This document shows, one piece after another, positions 33,701 through 44,129 of a stretch of DNA of 64,000 bases (position 1 is its first letter; each line of letters starts with the position of its first letter). The notes beneath the pieces are model-generated. The model was not told where the DNA came from. It did not search any database and saw only the letters and a list, made by a program, of their open reading frames with translations. The stretch covers positions 124,001-188,000 of the forward strand of contig WNNJ02001495.1 in assembly GCA_012934845.2 (NCBI GenBank). Reading direction: 5' to 3'. Source of the stretch: Pomphorhynchus laevis. Lineage: Eukaryota; Acanthocephala; Palaeacanthocephala; Echinorhynchida; Pomphorhynchidae. The translations under genes were made by a program, and so were the position numbers.

Positions 33701-36700
33701 AAGAAAAGCCCTAATCATAACGAAGGCGAGGAAGAAAAATGGAGTGGTCGACGATGTCGAAGGCAGAGGAGATGTCGAGGGAGATTAGAACACTATATAA
33801 AGCTTTGTCACGACAAATGATTAGGTCGTTTTAAACTTTTATGCAGGCGATTTCTCTGGAGTGATTAGAGAGGAAAGCGGATTGGAAAGGAGGGTACAGA
33901 TTAGTGAAGAGAGATAAACATTGATCTGTATTAAGATGAGGCGTTCTAAGAGCTTAGAACGAGTAGGGAGGAGTGAAATGGGGCGATATCGTTCTAAGAG
34001 CTTAGAACGAGAAGGGAAGGGTCGGGAGATTGTTTCTAAATTAGGGGATGAACGATGGGCATTTCTAGTGTGAAGGGAATATACGAATGCTAATGGACGA
34101 GTTAAACAAGGTGGTGAGGAAAGAGGTACCGATGAGCATATGGATTTAAGTATGGGGGTAAGCAGGGGATCGGCAGATGATGTTTTGTTGGAAGATGGCA
34201 TGATGACAGATGAGACTTCGACAGATAAGACGGTGAAAATGAAAGAGTTCTGGGAGAATGAGGCGAGGCGGGAAAAATTGGAATGGGATGGATACGGGGT
34301 GTGATGAGGTGTAGTCTGCAAAATGATCGGGGACAGCGATGATGTCGAGTGCCACGCGAAGGATATGTGTGGGGCAGTGGAGATTAGTTTGTAATTGTAG
34401 TTGGTTTGGATGTTGATGAATCGGATGGAGTCGGTGGAATAGGTTCGGTCGAGGCGAATGTTGAAGTCGCCAAGAACGAGTGAAGGGATTAAGGACCAAA
34501 AGCAATGGGACAGAAGGTCAGCGAGTTCGGGAAATAATGAGGAGGTAGGAGCAGATGAAGCAGGACGGTATACAATGGCGAGATCAGAGTGATCGAGTTA
34601 GAAGAACGACAAGTGAGCAATTCAAAAGAGCAAGGATTGAAAGGGGAGTTATTTTGCGAAGATCTTCGGGGTGACGGTCGAATGTGACAATGCCGCAATG
34701 ATTAGAGAATTGAGATGGGGATGAACTTAGGGGCCGAGCGGATTTGACTAGTGAACATCTGGCAGTGAGCAGACGGCGAATAGAGAGGTCGTCGAAATCG
34801 ATGTACCATGATTCGGTGAGGCAGACGAGATCGATTAATTGCTTGTTGAATAGGTTGAGGATGATATCGGATTTATGTCTTTCAGATGGAGAGATATGTT
34901 CTGCCGTTTTCCACGCCACGGCCTTTTTTGATGCATGGCAGAATAGAGTTGAGCGATTTCGGGGGGAGGGCGATCGGGGAAAATGCGAGTGGCTTAAGAT
35001 GACATGAGTTTAATTCGTTGGGAGATGACCGAGGACACGTGAGAGCGATGCTTGTAAATAATTTGTAGGAGAAGGGGCTGAGAAGTATTAGATTGAGAAA
35101 AATGTTTTAGGCGGATGAATGCGACGGGAGAGATGTCGTTGTAAAATGATGGCTTATCCGCAGAAACAAGAAACGAGAGTATGGATCTGGAGGCATTTGA
35201 AACATCGTGGTCGAGACGTGCTTGTGGATATAAGAAGGTGGAAGGAGTTATGTTAGTGACGATGACGCAACGATCGTGAGAAGGAAAGCGCTTTCGTGAA
35301 ACCACGAGTGACGTGATTGGGTGAAGTCACGATTGGAGATTTTGATTATGGATGTAGGCTATCGAGAAACGAGACAGGATGAACGGGACGAGGGTGTCGC
35401 GGATTGAAGATGACATGGGCTGGGAAGTGTATATGGTTACAGGATCAGTGGGTGGAGAAAGGACATCGGAAACGACAGGGATAGTTTGAGTTGACGTGTT
35501 GGAGATTGATATGTGCTTATTGGAGAGATTGCAGATTAGTTTGTGGGTACAAAAGCCATATAGGAAATCTTCTTTAGACTTGCTGTTGTTGCGGGCGATT
35601 GTGGTCCAGACGCTGCAGTCGTGTGTCGATCACTGTACTTGTCGTTGAGCACAGTTGGTGTCGATCGTAACTGTTTTCTAACGTCCTCCCATTAACGCCC
35701 ATATATTATAAAAATAATAAAATTAAAACTAATATTGGTTTTATACAGATGATATAAAAAATAGATACGATATGCGAAAAAAATCTGAAATTTTTTATAT
35801 TAACAATATAAAAATTTATTTATATTTTTAATATAAATTAACAATTAAAATCGTTAATGTATAATTATAATAATTAATATTATATCATATATTAATTAAT
35901 AATATATGATATATACTATAATATATATTGTATATATTATAATTATTAATATATTAATTAATATTATATCATATTATTAGTTGATTATATAATATTGTTG
36001 ATTAAATATTATATTTAATATTAATTTACGCCTTTGATAAATAAGGCCCGAGATAAAGAAAATGCGCCAGAGCAACAACGTTTACGCTTGCCAAAGCTGA
36101 TAGAAGTATTTATCAAGAGTTGCCAAATGATTGAGATAATAGTTGAGATATTTGTAAATGATGTTTTTGCATATTTGGATTACAAATGATAGTTTATGTA
36201 TATAGAGAAAATATGATTAAATAAATCAACGGAAGATTATAGAATAAAACGCGTCAGATAAACAAGGTTTACCGGCCTGGAAATAATCACGAAGTTCTCC
36301 CTCGTGGTTTGCGCCAACAAGAAAAACTACTGGACAGACAATTGCTATCATTTTATTTATGAAATCATCTCATTGTATTTCGTCATTTACGTATTTTGTG
36401 ATAATCGTCGTTTGAATTTTTGACATTGATCTTTATGTGTATAGGAAAAAGCGTGTATATTAAATATGACGACGTTTAAAATTGTCAGCTTAAACTTATC
36501 GTTAAATATATCACCATACAACACATCGATTCCTGCGCCATCAGCATGAACTGGAAATAGTGTGGTTTCGATTTTCACATAATTACTATTTAATATACAC
36601 AATATGTGTAAATTGTGTATGTACATATATGTTGTGGATGCTTTTATCTGATAATTGTCTGATAATTTATTAATCATTAATTTATTTATTATCATCTAAT

Positions 36701-36951
36701 TTGTTCAAGTTTTTTATTTGATGATTAAAGTAATTTTATTAACATAATGTAACATTTGATAACTGTATAATTCCTGAAATGAAAGTGTGAATAAATTTTT
36801 ACATTAAAATTTAATAATTCTTTAAATTTTTTAAATATTTTGTATTTAGAGCGAGGCTGAACGCACTGCAGAAACGTTTGCTCGTAATTTCATCAATGAC
36901 GTTATATATAGAAATACGTCATGTGTTCTTCATGTTGACAATCCGGAATGA
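27594..36951 (+). CDS. AKAP10: AKAP10-like (D-AKAP2) gene, spliced, span of recognised exons
   Basis: Spliced exons collectively match A-kinase anchor protein 10, a scaffold with two RGS-type domains and a C-terminal amphipathic helix that binds regulatory subunits of protein kinase A. Recognised pieces in order: first RGS start, end of first RGS, second RGS ('FWLAADNF' is shared exactly with the vertebrate protein as I recall it), the following linker helix ('IFLLKFRKSIMYTALLGEL'), the 'LGRYIRTVDNNPNL' block and a terminal helix. Splice phases agree across all junctions from 30.2 kb onward. Two introns are tiny (43 and 53 nt); the last is 4.56 kb and holds antisense LINE A2. Unresolved: the 5' end, the exon(s) between 27780 and 27935, and the start of the second RGS domain (about 18 residues, in the intron 28153-30186). 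Confidence 0.8.
27936..27981 (+). CDS. AKAP10: AKAP10-like exon: end of first RGS domain, part 1
   Basis: Acceptor TTCTACTGCAG (to 27935), 46 nt, donor GTAAAA. Reads 'DFVCNNALINELGKR', matching the Cys-Phe-x-x-Ala...motif near the end of the first RGS domain. It ends in phase 2. Confidence 0.6.
28077..28152 (+). CDS. AKAP10: AKAP10-like exon: end of first RGS domain, part 2
   Basis: Of the tandem acceptor AG-AG, the second keeps the frame with the previous exon. Reads 'QILQEHAYILKDFLYHEHSL' then 'RHLTE' and stops at donor GTCAGT. It aligns with the vertebrate 'EQEHFSEFLRSHHF' helix. Ends in phase 0. Confidence 0.65.
28921..29640 (-). repeat. Tandem repeat (about 387-bp period), decayed relative of array 1
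   Basis: Two units starting near 28921 and 29308, sharing GCGCTACTAATCAGC, CTTATTA-TT-GCTACACCG, TACACTGGTGCTGATC, GTAGATATACATTT and GATCCG-TAGCC-GATCAC. On the minus strand they carry the block GGGTCGAAACGTGAAA and a ribozyme relic in the same place as array 1, so they belong to the same repeat superfamily. Confidence 0.6.
29293..29338 (-). ncRNA. Hammerhead ribozyme relic
   Basis: Minus strand: CAGUAG / UUGAUGA / ... / GAUU / AGUAGCGCC / CUGCUG. Stem I pairs perfectly in the array 1 manner and total length is again 46 nt, but core positions are mutated (C3 to U, GAA to GAU) and stem II is lost. In the sister unit at 28921 the middle is deleted. Confidence 0.35.
30187..30320 (+). CDS. AKAP10: AKAP10-like exon: second RGS domain
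   Basis: Acceptor TTTACCTTTTAG. Reads 'FFENEHIASMLSFWLAADNF', then an acidic loop, then 'DALAIYKK'. The FWLAADNF helix and the D-A-x-x-I/L-Y-x-K-Y segment are diagnostic of AKAP10's second RGS domain. Donor GTACAT, phase 2; joined to the next exon across a 43-nt intron it restores Lys-Tyr. Confidence 0.85.
30364..30517 (+). CDS. AKAP10: AKAP10-like exon: end of second RGS domain
   Basis: Acceptor TTTTTAAAAG. Reads 'YVGLGSPYYLGFDEAMRSSI' then 'ECSI...SDVFDQAMLIAYRTLEQ', matching the 'KYFSL...PLGFDD...IESNIC...AWTTMEKV' part of the vertebrate protein. Donor GTACGA, phase 0. Confidence 0.85.
32047..32125 (+). CDS. AKAP10: AKAP10-like exon: helix after second RGS domain
   Basis: Reads 'IFLLKFRKSIMYTALLGEL' then 'TLLADRP' in phase with the exon before; it matches the vertebrate 'VFLPGFLSSNLYYKYLNDL' stretch position for position in pattern. 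Donor GTATTT, phase 1. Confidence 0.8.
32179..32288 (+). CDS. AKAP10: AKAP10-like exon: pre-anchoring block
   Basis: Acceptor TATATATCCCAG after a 53-nt intron. Reads 'VEQRTKSSLSVGVLDSLGRY' then 'IRTVDNNPNLKQRDINQ', matching vertebrate 'QRT...FGRVSDLGQFIREFEPEPDVRK'. Donor GTAGAT, phase 0, leading to the long last intron. Confidence 0.85.
32617..35695 (-). mobile_element. LINE family A copy A2, antisense in the AKAP10-like last intron
   Basis: Minus strand, 5' end near 35690 at the ORF1 ATG (same ATGGGAGGACG start as A1, but without the minisatellite). ORF1 pieces 35640-34994, endonuclease 34919-34330, RT 34320-33110 ('MQYAGDILIYSHA' where A1 has YADD), C-terminal part to 32680, 3' hairpin 32628-32643. 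About 3.1 kb versus 4.2 kb for A1. Deletions remove the ORF1/ORF2 junction (about 145 bp) and the endonuclease-RT linker (several hundred bp). A palindromic GTTCTAAGAGCTTAGAAC block is duplicated near 33945-34010. Many stops and shifts; older than A1. Confidence 0.9.
36046..36189 (+). CDS. Possible alternative terminal exon of the AKAP10-like gene
   Basis: Opens after AAATAAG (acceptor with a weak pyrimidine tract) in the phase needed by the exon ending at 32288. It encodes 47 residues to TGA: 'ARDKENAPEQQRLRLPKLIE' then 'VFIKSCQMIEIIVEIFVNDV' and a short tail. The second half is a hydrophobic amphipathic helix with an F-V-N-D-V motif, echoing F-I-N-D-V in the main last exon at 36850. It could be an alternative anchoring helix or chance; no RNA evidence. 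Confidence 0.35.
   Translation, partial: ARDKENAPEQQRLRLPKLIEVFIKSCQMIEIIVEIFVNDVFAYLDYK
36850..36951 (+). CDS. AKAP10: AKAP10-like terminal exon with PKA-anchoring helix
   Basis: Acceptor TTTTGTATTTAG, phase 0. Reads 'SEAERTAETFARNFINDVIY' then 'RNTSCVLHVDNPE' and TGA. It aligns with the AKAP10 C-terminus 'EELAWKIAKMIVSDIMQQA', the amphipathic helix that docks protein kinase A regulatory subunits. The PDZ-binding tail of the vertebrate protein is absent. Confidence 0.75.
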   Translation, partial: SEAERTAETFARNFINDVIYRNTSCVLHVDNPE

Positions 36952-37650
36952 GTACAAGTTATTCAGTTAAAAGATATTAATGAAGTAGATCCATTAGATG
37001 ATAAATTGCTCAAATATACAATTATTTCTAATGTTTCAGTGTTTGCAATCCAGCTGGCATCTGTCTGACGTTTCTTAATTTGTTTATTTGTTTGATCTGT
37101 TGTTAGCAGTGATACTAACAAATAACTAAACTAGTCAAGTTTAAGTTGATGTTATATAGGACTTTTAGTTCTTACAATTTTTTGCTTTCCATTAAAACAC
37201 ATTGTTCATTAACACTGATCGACACGGTTTCAATGTTTTCCGATGGTAGATGTATACGAATCTAACAAGATACTGCATTTGAATCGACAGCTTAGTATAT
37301 GGATGATATTACCTCGTATGCATTCGCGTTACTTCCAATATTATTTATTAAATCAGCAGGGATAAATGTCCCATTATGTTGATAACGCTCTTTAATTTCA
37401 TACCTAAAAGAAGATATAATCTTGTAAATAATAGACACGTCAAATAATAGAATTATGGACGGTTAACGATAAATATCTGTATATATGCATAAATTGTATG
37501 TTTTGTTTACGCTAATAGTTCACATACTTATTACCCACCTATAAATGCGAAATTGTAATTATTTTTATTATTAATATTTCTTTTAAATTATAAATCTCCC
37601 TTCATTAAAATGTTATGCAAATCAGTGTATTAAACCGTTTCTGTTCATTC
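36952..37650. other. 3' flank of AKAP10-like gene, non-coding
   Basis: No further gene recognised. It presumably holds the 3' UTR, but no clear polyadenylation signal could be assigned. Confidence 0.4.
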
Positions 37651-38765
37651 GACTCACCATCCTATCTTAAACTTCCTTCGAAGACTCAATCATATATATA
37701 GACTAACTCAACACTTTGGTTTTCACACTATGCAATATGCAGATAACATCCTTCTATAGTCTAATTCTCCAAAATCGGTGATCCTTCCTTGTGATCCACA
37801 TAATGCTTAATCGCGGTTTCCAATTATCTTAATTCAATTCAGACAATTATCAACTACGAAAAATATTATGTGTTAAGGCTGATTCCCCTCAACGTAATAT
37901 TTCTTTCCTGTACTACTTGACGGTAAACCTATCCATATAGTCGACTATTTGAAATTTATTTTATTAACAATCTTTCTATTTTACCCTTTGTTCACGAAAA
38001 AGTTCATTTTTGCTCTTTTCTTCTCCGTGACCTTCGACGTATTCGAGGAATAGTTAATCAGATCATATGCAGATAATTTATTTCCTCACTTCTCTTTCGC
38101 AACTGGACTATTTTCTGAGTTTACCAGTTAACTCACCCAAATCCGTACTACGCCCTCTTCAACTCGTTATCCACACAGCCGCTCAAATCTTATTATGCTT
38201 CGACTCTTTGACCATATTTCTTGCCATCAATTGCTTTTCAATTGACCTAGCATTTCTCAACGCGTCACTTACTCTTTCTTGTTTTTCATTTCCGAGCATC
38301 CGACTCACCATCCTATCTTTAACTTCCTTCGAAGACTCAGTCATATATATAGACTAACTCTATGATCCAGTCGCGCAGATCTCTTAGTCATTCCTAGATA
38401 TTGCACTAATTATGGCCTTTTGCATACCTTGTTTATAAGCCACTAGCATGGAACCGCCTTCCCGTTTTCATTCCATCATATTATTCCTTTCACGCCTTTA
38501 AACAGCTCATTATATTCCAACTCCTCTCCCTCGGCAACGTCTAACATTATCTTTCTTCTTTTCACATCTGTCCTTCTGACTTATAAATCTTGTCCATAAA
38601 AACCAAAATCCATTGTCGGCAATGCTAACGATAAACCTGAAATATTGCATCCTTTACATATTTCTTGCTAATGTACAGTTGATTGTTTCCTCTCTTTATT
38701 TTTATTTTTGGTAATTCTGTAAGTGGCTCGATTCGCATTTGCCACAAAATAAATTACATTCTATA
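37650..38765 (+). mobile_element. Old CR1/L2-like LINE 3' remnant (family A/I relative)
   Basis: Translation near 38060-38200 gives 'LDYFLSLPVNSPKSVLRPLQ' then 'LVIHTAAQILL', matching the family A C-terminal region ('IDYCLSLFANSPKSIILPLQ'). A 'MQYADN' trace lies at 37733-37750. The end near 38715-38750 resembles the family A 3' UTR (GTGGCTCGATTCGCATTTGCCAC, AAATAAAT). A ~60-bp piece (GACTCACCATCCTATCTT..ACTTCCTTCGAAGACTCA) occurs at 37655 and again at 38300, an internal duplication. Many breaks; old. Confidence 0.65.
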
Positions 38766-39610
38766 AAAACCAAATGACCATAATATGTCAAATTGCTTTT
38801 GTCTAGTATCAGCAGCACTAGATAAAGCATAACGTTCATAATATCTTCGTATATAAATTAATTATTGTTACAGTTTTACATAAATTGGTTATAGCTAAAA
38901 ATTCGTAAATATCACATTTTGAATATTGAAGAAACGTAATTAAATAAATTAAATTTAAAATTTAATTTAAAATTAAATATAATTAAATATTTTCGTTAAT
39001 TCATAAAATGATGATCAGCACAAGTAAAGCAGACAAATTTTAACAGGACATCTACGAAAATAATAGTATATGTTTAAGTTTCCTAAAATAAACGCTGATT
39101 GATACATTTTCTGCAAGCAACGTGTTTATAAGGAGATTGAGGAACTTTCAGTCACGATTAATAAGGGACAATAAGAAACACAGATTATCATCTAATAAAT
39201 TAAAAAATGCGCTAGCTGTCAAATACGCATGGGAATATTATCTATTCATTGTGAACTATGTATTTATGGTGTAGTGCAAGAATGAAGTCGCCATGATTAC
39301 GATAGATAACGCAGTTCTTGATTATCTAGCAGTGGAGTTATCCAAGATTTCACATGCTGCCAATATAGAATCTGGACTGAATACAGTTGGAAGTAACTTA
39401 AAAGTTATGTGAAAAGGATACAACTTTCATTTGAAAATGTAAGAAATACAGAAGTACTGAGGTGCGCCTCGATATCGGGTGTGCTGTTTGATGCGAGATT
39501 TAAGTAAAAGTCCTAAACGTTGCTGTATTTAATTATCTTGCTTAATCTTGCGCTTTGTCTGTCCACATTGCATTTGACACGAAAAAACTCAAAATAGATG
39601 AAGAGAGAAT
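38766..39610. other. Non-coding spacer
   Basis: No gene or recognised repeat. Confidence 0.4.
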
Positions 39611-39614
39611 ACAA

Positions 39615-40745
39615 ACGTAATAATCAAATCAGCTAACCGAGTCTACGTATTTTATATTAATTATAAATAAAAAATAATGCTAAATAAAATTTAAATAATT
39701 AATAATTTAATAATACATAATAAATAATTATATAAGATTTTAAATAATTTATATAAAGTAAGAATTTAAAATTTAAATAACAAATAATTGCTAGATGATT
39801 TTAAATCTTTTGCAATTGCAAGATGCAATACAAGTAATGAATTTTTAGAAAAATGTTAGCTTTCAATTCAACTAATGGCAAATGGAAGTAATATATGGAT
39901 GATACATAACTAATGAAAGCAACAATATTTTTTCAATGCTATCGACAAAATATGCAAAGGCATAAGACCAGATCAGGTAACTGAGTGTACTTATTTCATA
40001 ATATTTATAAATTAAAAATAATGCTGAATAAAATCAAAATAATTATATGATTATTGATATTATTGCTATATCATTACTTAATTATTGTTTTAAAGTAACT
40101 TTAGCATTTAGATATTGACTTGCTCAATATCTAATCAGAGTAGGTAAGTGAATCTACGTATATTAAATTGTATATAATTTAAACATATTAATAAAATAAT
40201 TAAATAATAAATAATTAAATAATTATAAATAATTGTTATAAAGTTTTACTTATATAAAGTTAAAATTGAAATTTAAATAAAAGTCAACTTTTATGAATTG
40301 ACTAATGTATTATAGACTAATGTATTATTGACTAATGTATTATTGACTATGTATCAGCAGTCGATGTATTATAATAAGGATTAGAGGTCATCAGTGTTGA
40401 TGACCTCTAATCATTATTGGTCAACAATGATTGATCGAAAACTGGGAAATGGAAAAGTTTGAAAGATTAAAAATCTTTTTTAGTTAACACTTTAGACAAA
40501 TTAGTTCAGCTAACTGAGTATACATTTTGTAAACAACATTTAACTTAATAATAGAGATAAATAAAATATATAATTAAATGATAAATAATTATATAGCATT
40601 TTATATATAATAATTGTTATATAAGATTTTATATAATTTCTGTCAATTTGAAATTTAATTTTAAATTTAAAGTCATTTTTTATAAATTGACTAATAAATA
40701 ACAGACGATGTATAAGAATAAGGATTTGAGGTCATCAGCCGGAAC
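39615..40745 (-). repeat. Cluster of AT-rich dispersed repeat copies
   Basis: Three or four copies here (from about 39625, 39970, 40135 and 40500), each starting with a variant of TCAGCTAACTGAGTCTACGT, then long A/T-only sequence (AATAATTAAATAATAAATAATT), then AATTGACTAAT...GATGTAT..TAATAAGGATT-GAGGTCATCAG. Other copies end near 19440 and 27190 and lie at 46.05-46.31 and 48.20-48.33 kb. No protein frame and no terminal inverted repeats seen. One copy directly follows the Penelope-like element, so a Penelope-derived origin is possible. Confidence 0.6.
40384..40412. repeat. Perfect hairpin at an AT-repeat junction
   Basis: GATTAGAGGTCATCA and its exact reverse complement, separated by only GTGT. 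One arm is the normal end of the AT-rich repeat, so the hairpin marks an inverted junction. Confidence 0.8.
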
Positions 40746-41529
40746 TGTAATGTTATTAAGTTTTGGCTGTATAAAGTTTACGCCTGTAATTTTCTTTACA
40801 ACGGGTGGAGTTGCGCCAAGTGTATCTTCTGTCGAATCGCCCGAATGTATTACTTCAAATTCCATTAAATGTACATGTACATCACTTTCAAGCCGTTGAT
40901 TTCTACAAAATTAATGCCAAGATCGAAAGCTAAATGCCCGTGCTGAGATCTAAATAATTTTCCTCAGATCAAGAATTCTGTATAGAAGAAACTAGGAACA
41001 AGAACATAATTTCAACATTTTCATAACTGAAACTTATGATCAATTTGAAGCAACATGCAAAATCAATCTTCGCAATCATTTTCAGAGATATTAAGAGGAC
41101 GTATACTTGATTTTATTGCTACGCAGAGACGAGGAATTAAAACCGTTACAAATAGCTTCTTCTATTAATATAAGATAAGGTAGCCTTGTACAATACATCG
41201 ATTGTTTCAAAAAATGCTACATTATAACAGCGTAAAATACTTTAGCTTTATATAAGTAATATGTTCAGCCATTTGAATAGTATATAACATATGCATATTT
41301 TCAGTTAACTATCGTCGTATATCAAGTGACATCTATTATGTCACCATAGACTATGATTTTTGGAATAAGCCAAAAATAACTGTATAATAGCGAAGTACAC
41401 TACAACAATTTCGTAATATACAATTGTGACATTGTTTTTTAATTAGTTTACTTTTTATAATTTCATTTTAAGTAATCGTACTTGTCGTACATAGCCAATC
41501 AAGTTCCAATTTAAAAATCTCTAATAGCA
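40746..41529. other. Upstream region of the GPCR gene
   Basis: AT-rich with no clear gene. A short open stretch at 40680-40899 is open on both strands and not convincing. Promoter and any upstream exon for the GPCR ectodomain would be expected here or further upstream but were not identified. Confidence 0.35.
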
Positions 41530-42507
41530 ATGACACGATTGGTGATACCTCAATGCATCAAAACATTTGAACAAGATAGCGGAACAGTACTGATTTTTGG
41601 TGCCATAGTGATTTCGATATGCATATCCTATATATACATGTTTGCATCGAAACCTTGGAAGATGAAACTAAAAGGGCTTTGTATTCTCCTGTTTTGTATA
41701 TTTACATTGCTAGAATGTATGTGCAGTATTGCTTACTATTATATAAACGATAATTCTAAATCAAAACTCATTATCGGCTATTTATCTTCATTTACAGGCA
41801 TGTGTAGCCTATGCTGGCTTAACTGCCTATGCTACTCGATTTATAATCAATTAAAATGTGTATTCGATCTGGTAGTATTGCACAGATGGATGATCTTCAT
41901 ATTTTCAATGTACTGTATCTTAATGCCACTGTTGATCATGATAGTGACTAGAGTATTGTGCGTCAATGAGGATGAACCAGACCCTGGTCAGAACAACTGT
42001 TCTACTGAAGCGGGAAGGGAGTTCAGAGCTCAACGCCTATTCGTTGAATACACGGTTCCAACGCTATTTCTTGCAACTATAAACCTGTGTCTATTTGTAC
42101 TGTCCAGTATACAGGTGAATACTCACATGAGAACAATGCAGAAGATTACCATTAACAGTGAGAACACCACTTTGAAATCAACGAAAGAAACAAAAAAGTA
42201 CAAGTTTAAGGTTTACGTTAACCTCGCACAAACAATGTGCTTTCTTAGTATAATTGATATCTTTGCCGTAACGATGCCGACCACAACGGCCGTACTCAGT
42301 CACAAAATAGTATATATATTGCAAATATTTATAATTGTGGCTCCAATTTCGTACCATTCTATCAAGAAAAAATTTAGCAATCAGCCTGATGAATTATTAT
42401 TTATCGATCATCATCCAACGATATACACAAACACAGCAGACAATATGTTAATTAATCGAGTCAAAAATCGAATTGCCTCTGTTATCAGTATTTCAAAAGA
42501 ATATTAA
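41530..42507 (+). CDS. Methuselah-like (secretin-family) seven-transmembrane receptor, 325 aa
   Basis: An uninterrupted ORF with seven hydrophobic segments at about 18-38, 48-71, 80-105, 119-143, 171-195, 228-250 and 257-277. The third ('GYLSSFTGMCSLCWLNCLCY') has the S-x-F/W...C-W-L-N-x-x-C-Y pattern typical of Methuselah-type receptors. Cys 92 or 95 and Cys 144/157 could form the conserved loop disulphide. There is no signal peptide or Methuselah ectodomain in this ORF: the N-terminus before the first helix is only ~17 residues. So either an upstream exon was missed or this is an ectodomain-less receptor. The third cytoplasmic loop is basic and Thr/Ser-rich. Ligand unknown. A host gene, intact. 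Confidence 0.7.
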   Translation: MTRLVIPQCIKTFEQDSGTVLIFGAIVISICISYIYMFASKPWKMKLKGLCILLFCIFTLLECMCSIAYYYINDNSKSKLIIGYLSSFTGMCSLCWLNCLCYSIYNQLKCVFDLVVLHRWMIFIFSMYCILMPLLIMIVTRVLCVNEDEPDPGQNNCSTEAGREFRAQRLFVEYTVPTLFLATINLCLFVLSSIQVNTHMRTMQKITINSENTTLKSTKETKKYKFKVYVNLAQTMCFLSIIDIFAVTMPTTTAVLSHKIVYILQIFIIVAPISYHSIKKKFSNQPDELLFIDHHPTIYTNTADNMLINRVKNRIASVISISKEY

Positions 42508-43111
42508 TCTTAGACTGATGTGCTACAATGATGTCTTCGTTAACCGAGTATTATGAACCTAGATATTGACTATAATAGATATGAAATGGTTTAGATTGGA
42601 AATCGTTGTTTTACATCTCCATATGACATAATAAGCTTATTTACTTAAAATTCAAAAGTAAAAATTAAAAGAAAAAATAATATTGATGAATTAAAAATAA
42701 AATGAAATTAACAAAAAATTATAAAATGATTAATTGGGAACTCGAAGTGTAATAAGATCACTTGCGACCTTCTAAATTGAGAATACAAATCAATGAATAA
42801 ATTAGATTTGTTCTCGTTGCGTGTTCGCTGATCACTACACAAAATGTAAGCATTTTTGAAATCAATATGTAACGATGATATTAAAAACGTTATAGAAACA
42901 GAATGTAATTGCAGAAAACAGTTTTTATAAAATAAATGAACATATTTGTATCTATAACCAATATAGATACAAATATCTAATTTCAGATACAAATATCTAA
43001 TTTCAGATACAAATATCTAATTTCAGATAATTTATTCATTATCTGAAAATAATGAATAAATGAAAATGCTATCAAAAGCGGATAAATAATGATAAAAATA
43101 TAATTTACAGT
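42508..43111. other. Spacer before the Penelope-like element, with a short tandem repeat
   Basis: Non-coding. Contains three copies of the 20-mer ATACAAATATCTAATTTCAG at about 42965-43025, followed by an inverted GATAATTTATTCATTATC. Confidence 0.6.
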
Positions 43112-44129
43112 TTGTTATATAATAACTTAAATAATTACTTTAGTAAGCTGATTAATAGTGAAAGCTCGAATATATCTAAGATAAAAATTTGGAAATATTA
43201 TATATTTGATAAAATTAAAAATAAAATGAAAATAACAAACAATTATAAAAGAAAAGATAAAATTAATAAAGATATGTATAAAGAACTTACTAAATTAAAG
43301 GATTACTATATAATAACAACTATTGATAAAGCTAGTAATAACTTTGTCTTCATATGCAAAAAGCTTTATTATGATATACTAATGAAAGAGGTTAATTCTA
43401 ATAATTTAAATGTAAATCCAACATATGAACGTAGTGAGTTGAGCTTTGAAACAATTATTACAAGTCACTGTTCTATAATGGATAAAAAGGGTATAAAGGT
43501 TGAATTAGATAATAAAACTATACCTATATTATATTGGAATCCAAAATTACATAAAAATCCAATAAAACCTAGGTTCATATGTAGTGCGTTTAAATGTACA
43601 TTAAAACCACTTTCTGTCTATATGAATAAAATACTTAAAGTAATTAAAGCACACTTTAAAAAATATTGCAAGGTAATCGAAATTAATACTAGTATAAAAC
43701 ACTATTTCAGTATTAATTCTACAAAAGAATTTTTAGAACAGACAAAAGGAATAAATTTTCAAAATATAAATACATACGATTTTAGTACGCTTTATACAAA
43801 TCTAGATTTAGTAGATATTAAAGAAGCGTTAGTAAAATTAATTAACCTTATATTCGGAAAAAGATATACATATATATGTTATAACTGCTAGCTAACAAAA
43901 AAATCAATCATCAAGTAAATATAAATATATGGTTAAAATTGAATTATTAGAATCCTTTAATATTTTGATAAATCAAAATTATTTAAGAGTAGGGACATCT
44001 TTATTTAGACAAGTAAAAGGTGTTCCTATGGTAGATAATAGTAGCCCAATTATAGCTGACTTATTGTTGCGTTTTATAGAATATGAATTTGTTCATAACT
44101 GTTTAAAAGACATCCAATTTATATTTGTA

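Noticed and set aside
36387-36695. 102-aa minus-strand ORF in the AKAP10-like last intron
   Set aside because: No motif, AT-rich, antisense in an intron; could be chance. Not supported as a gene.
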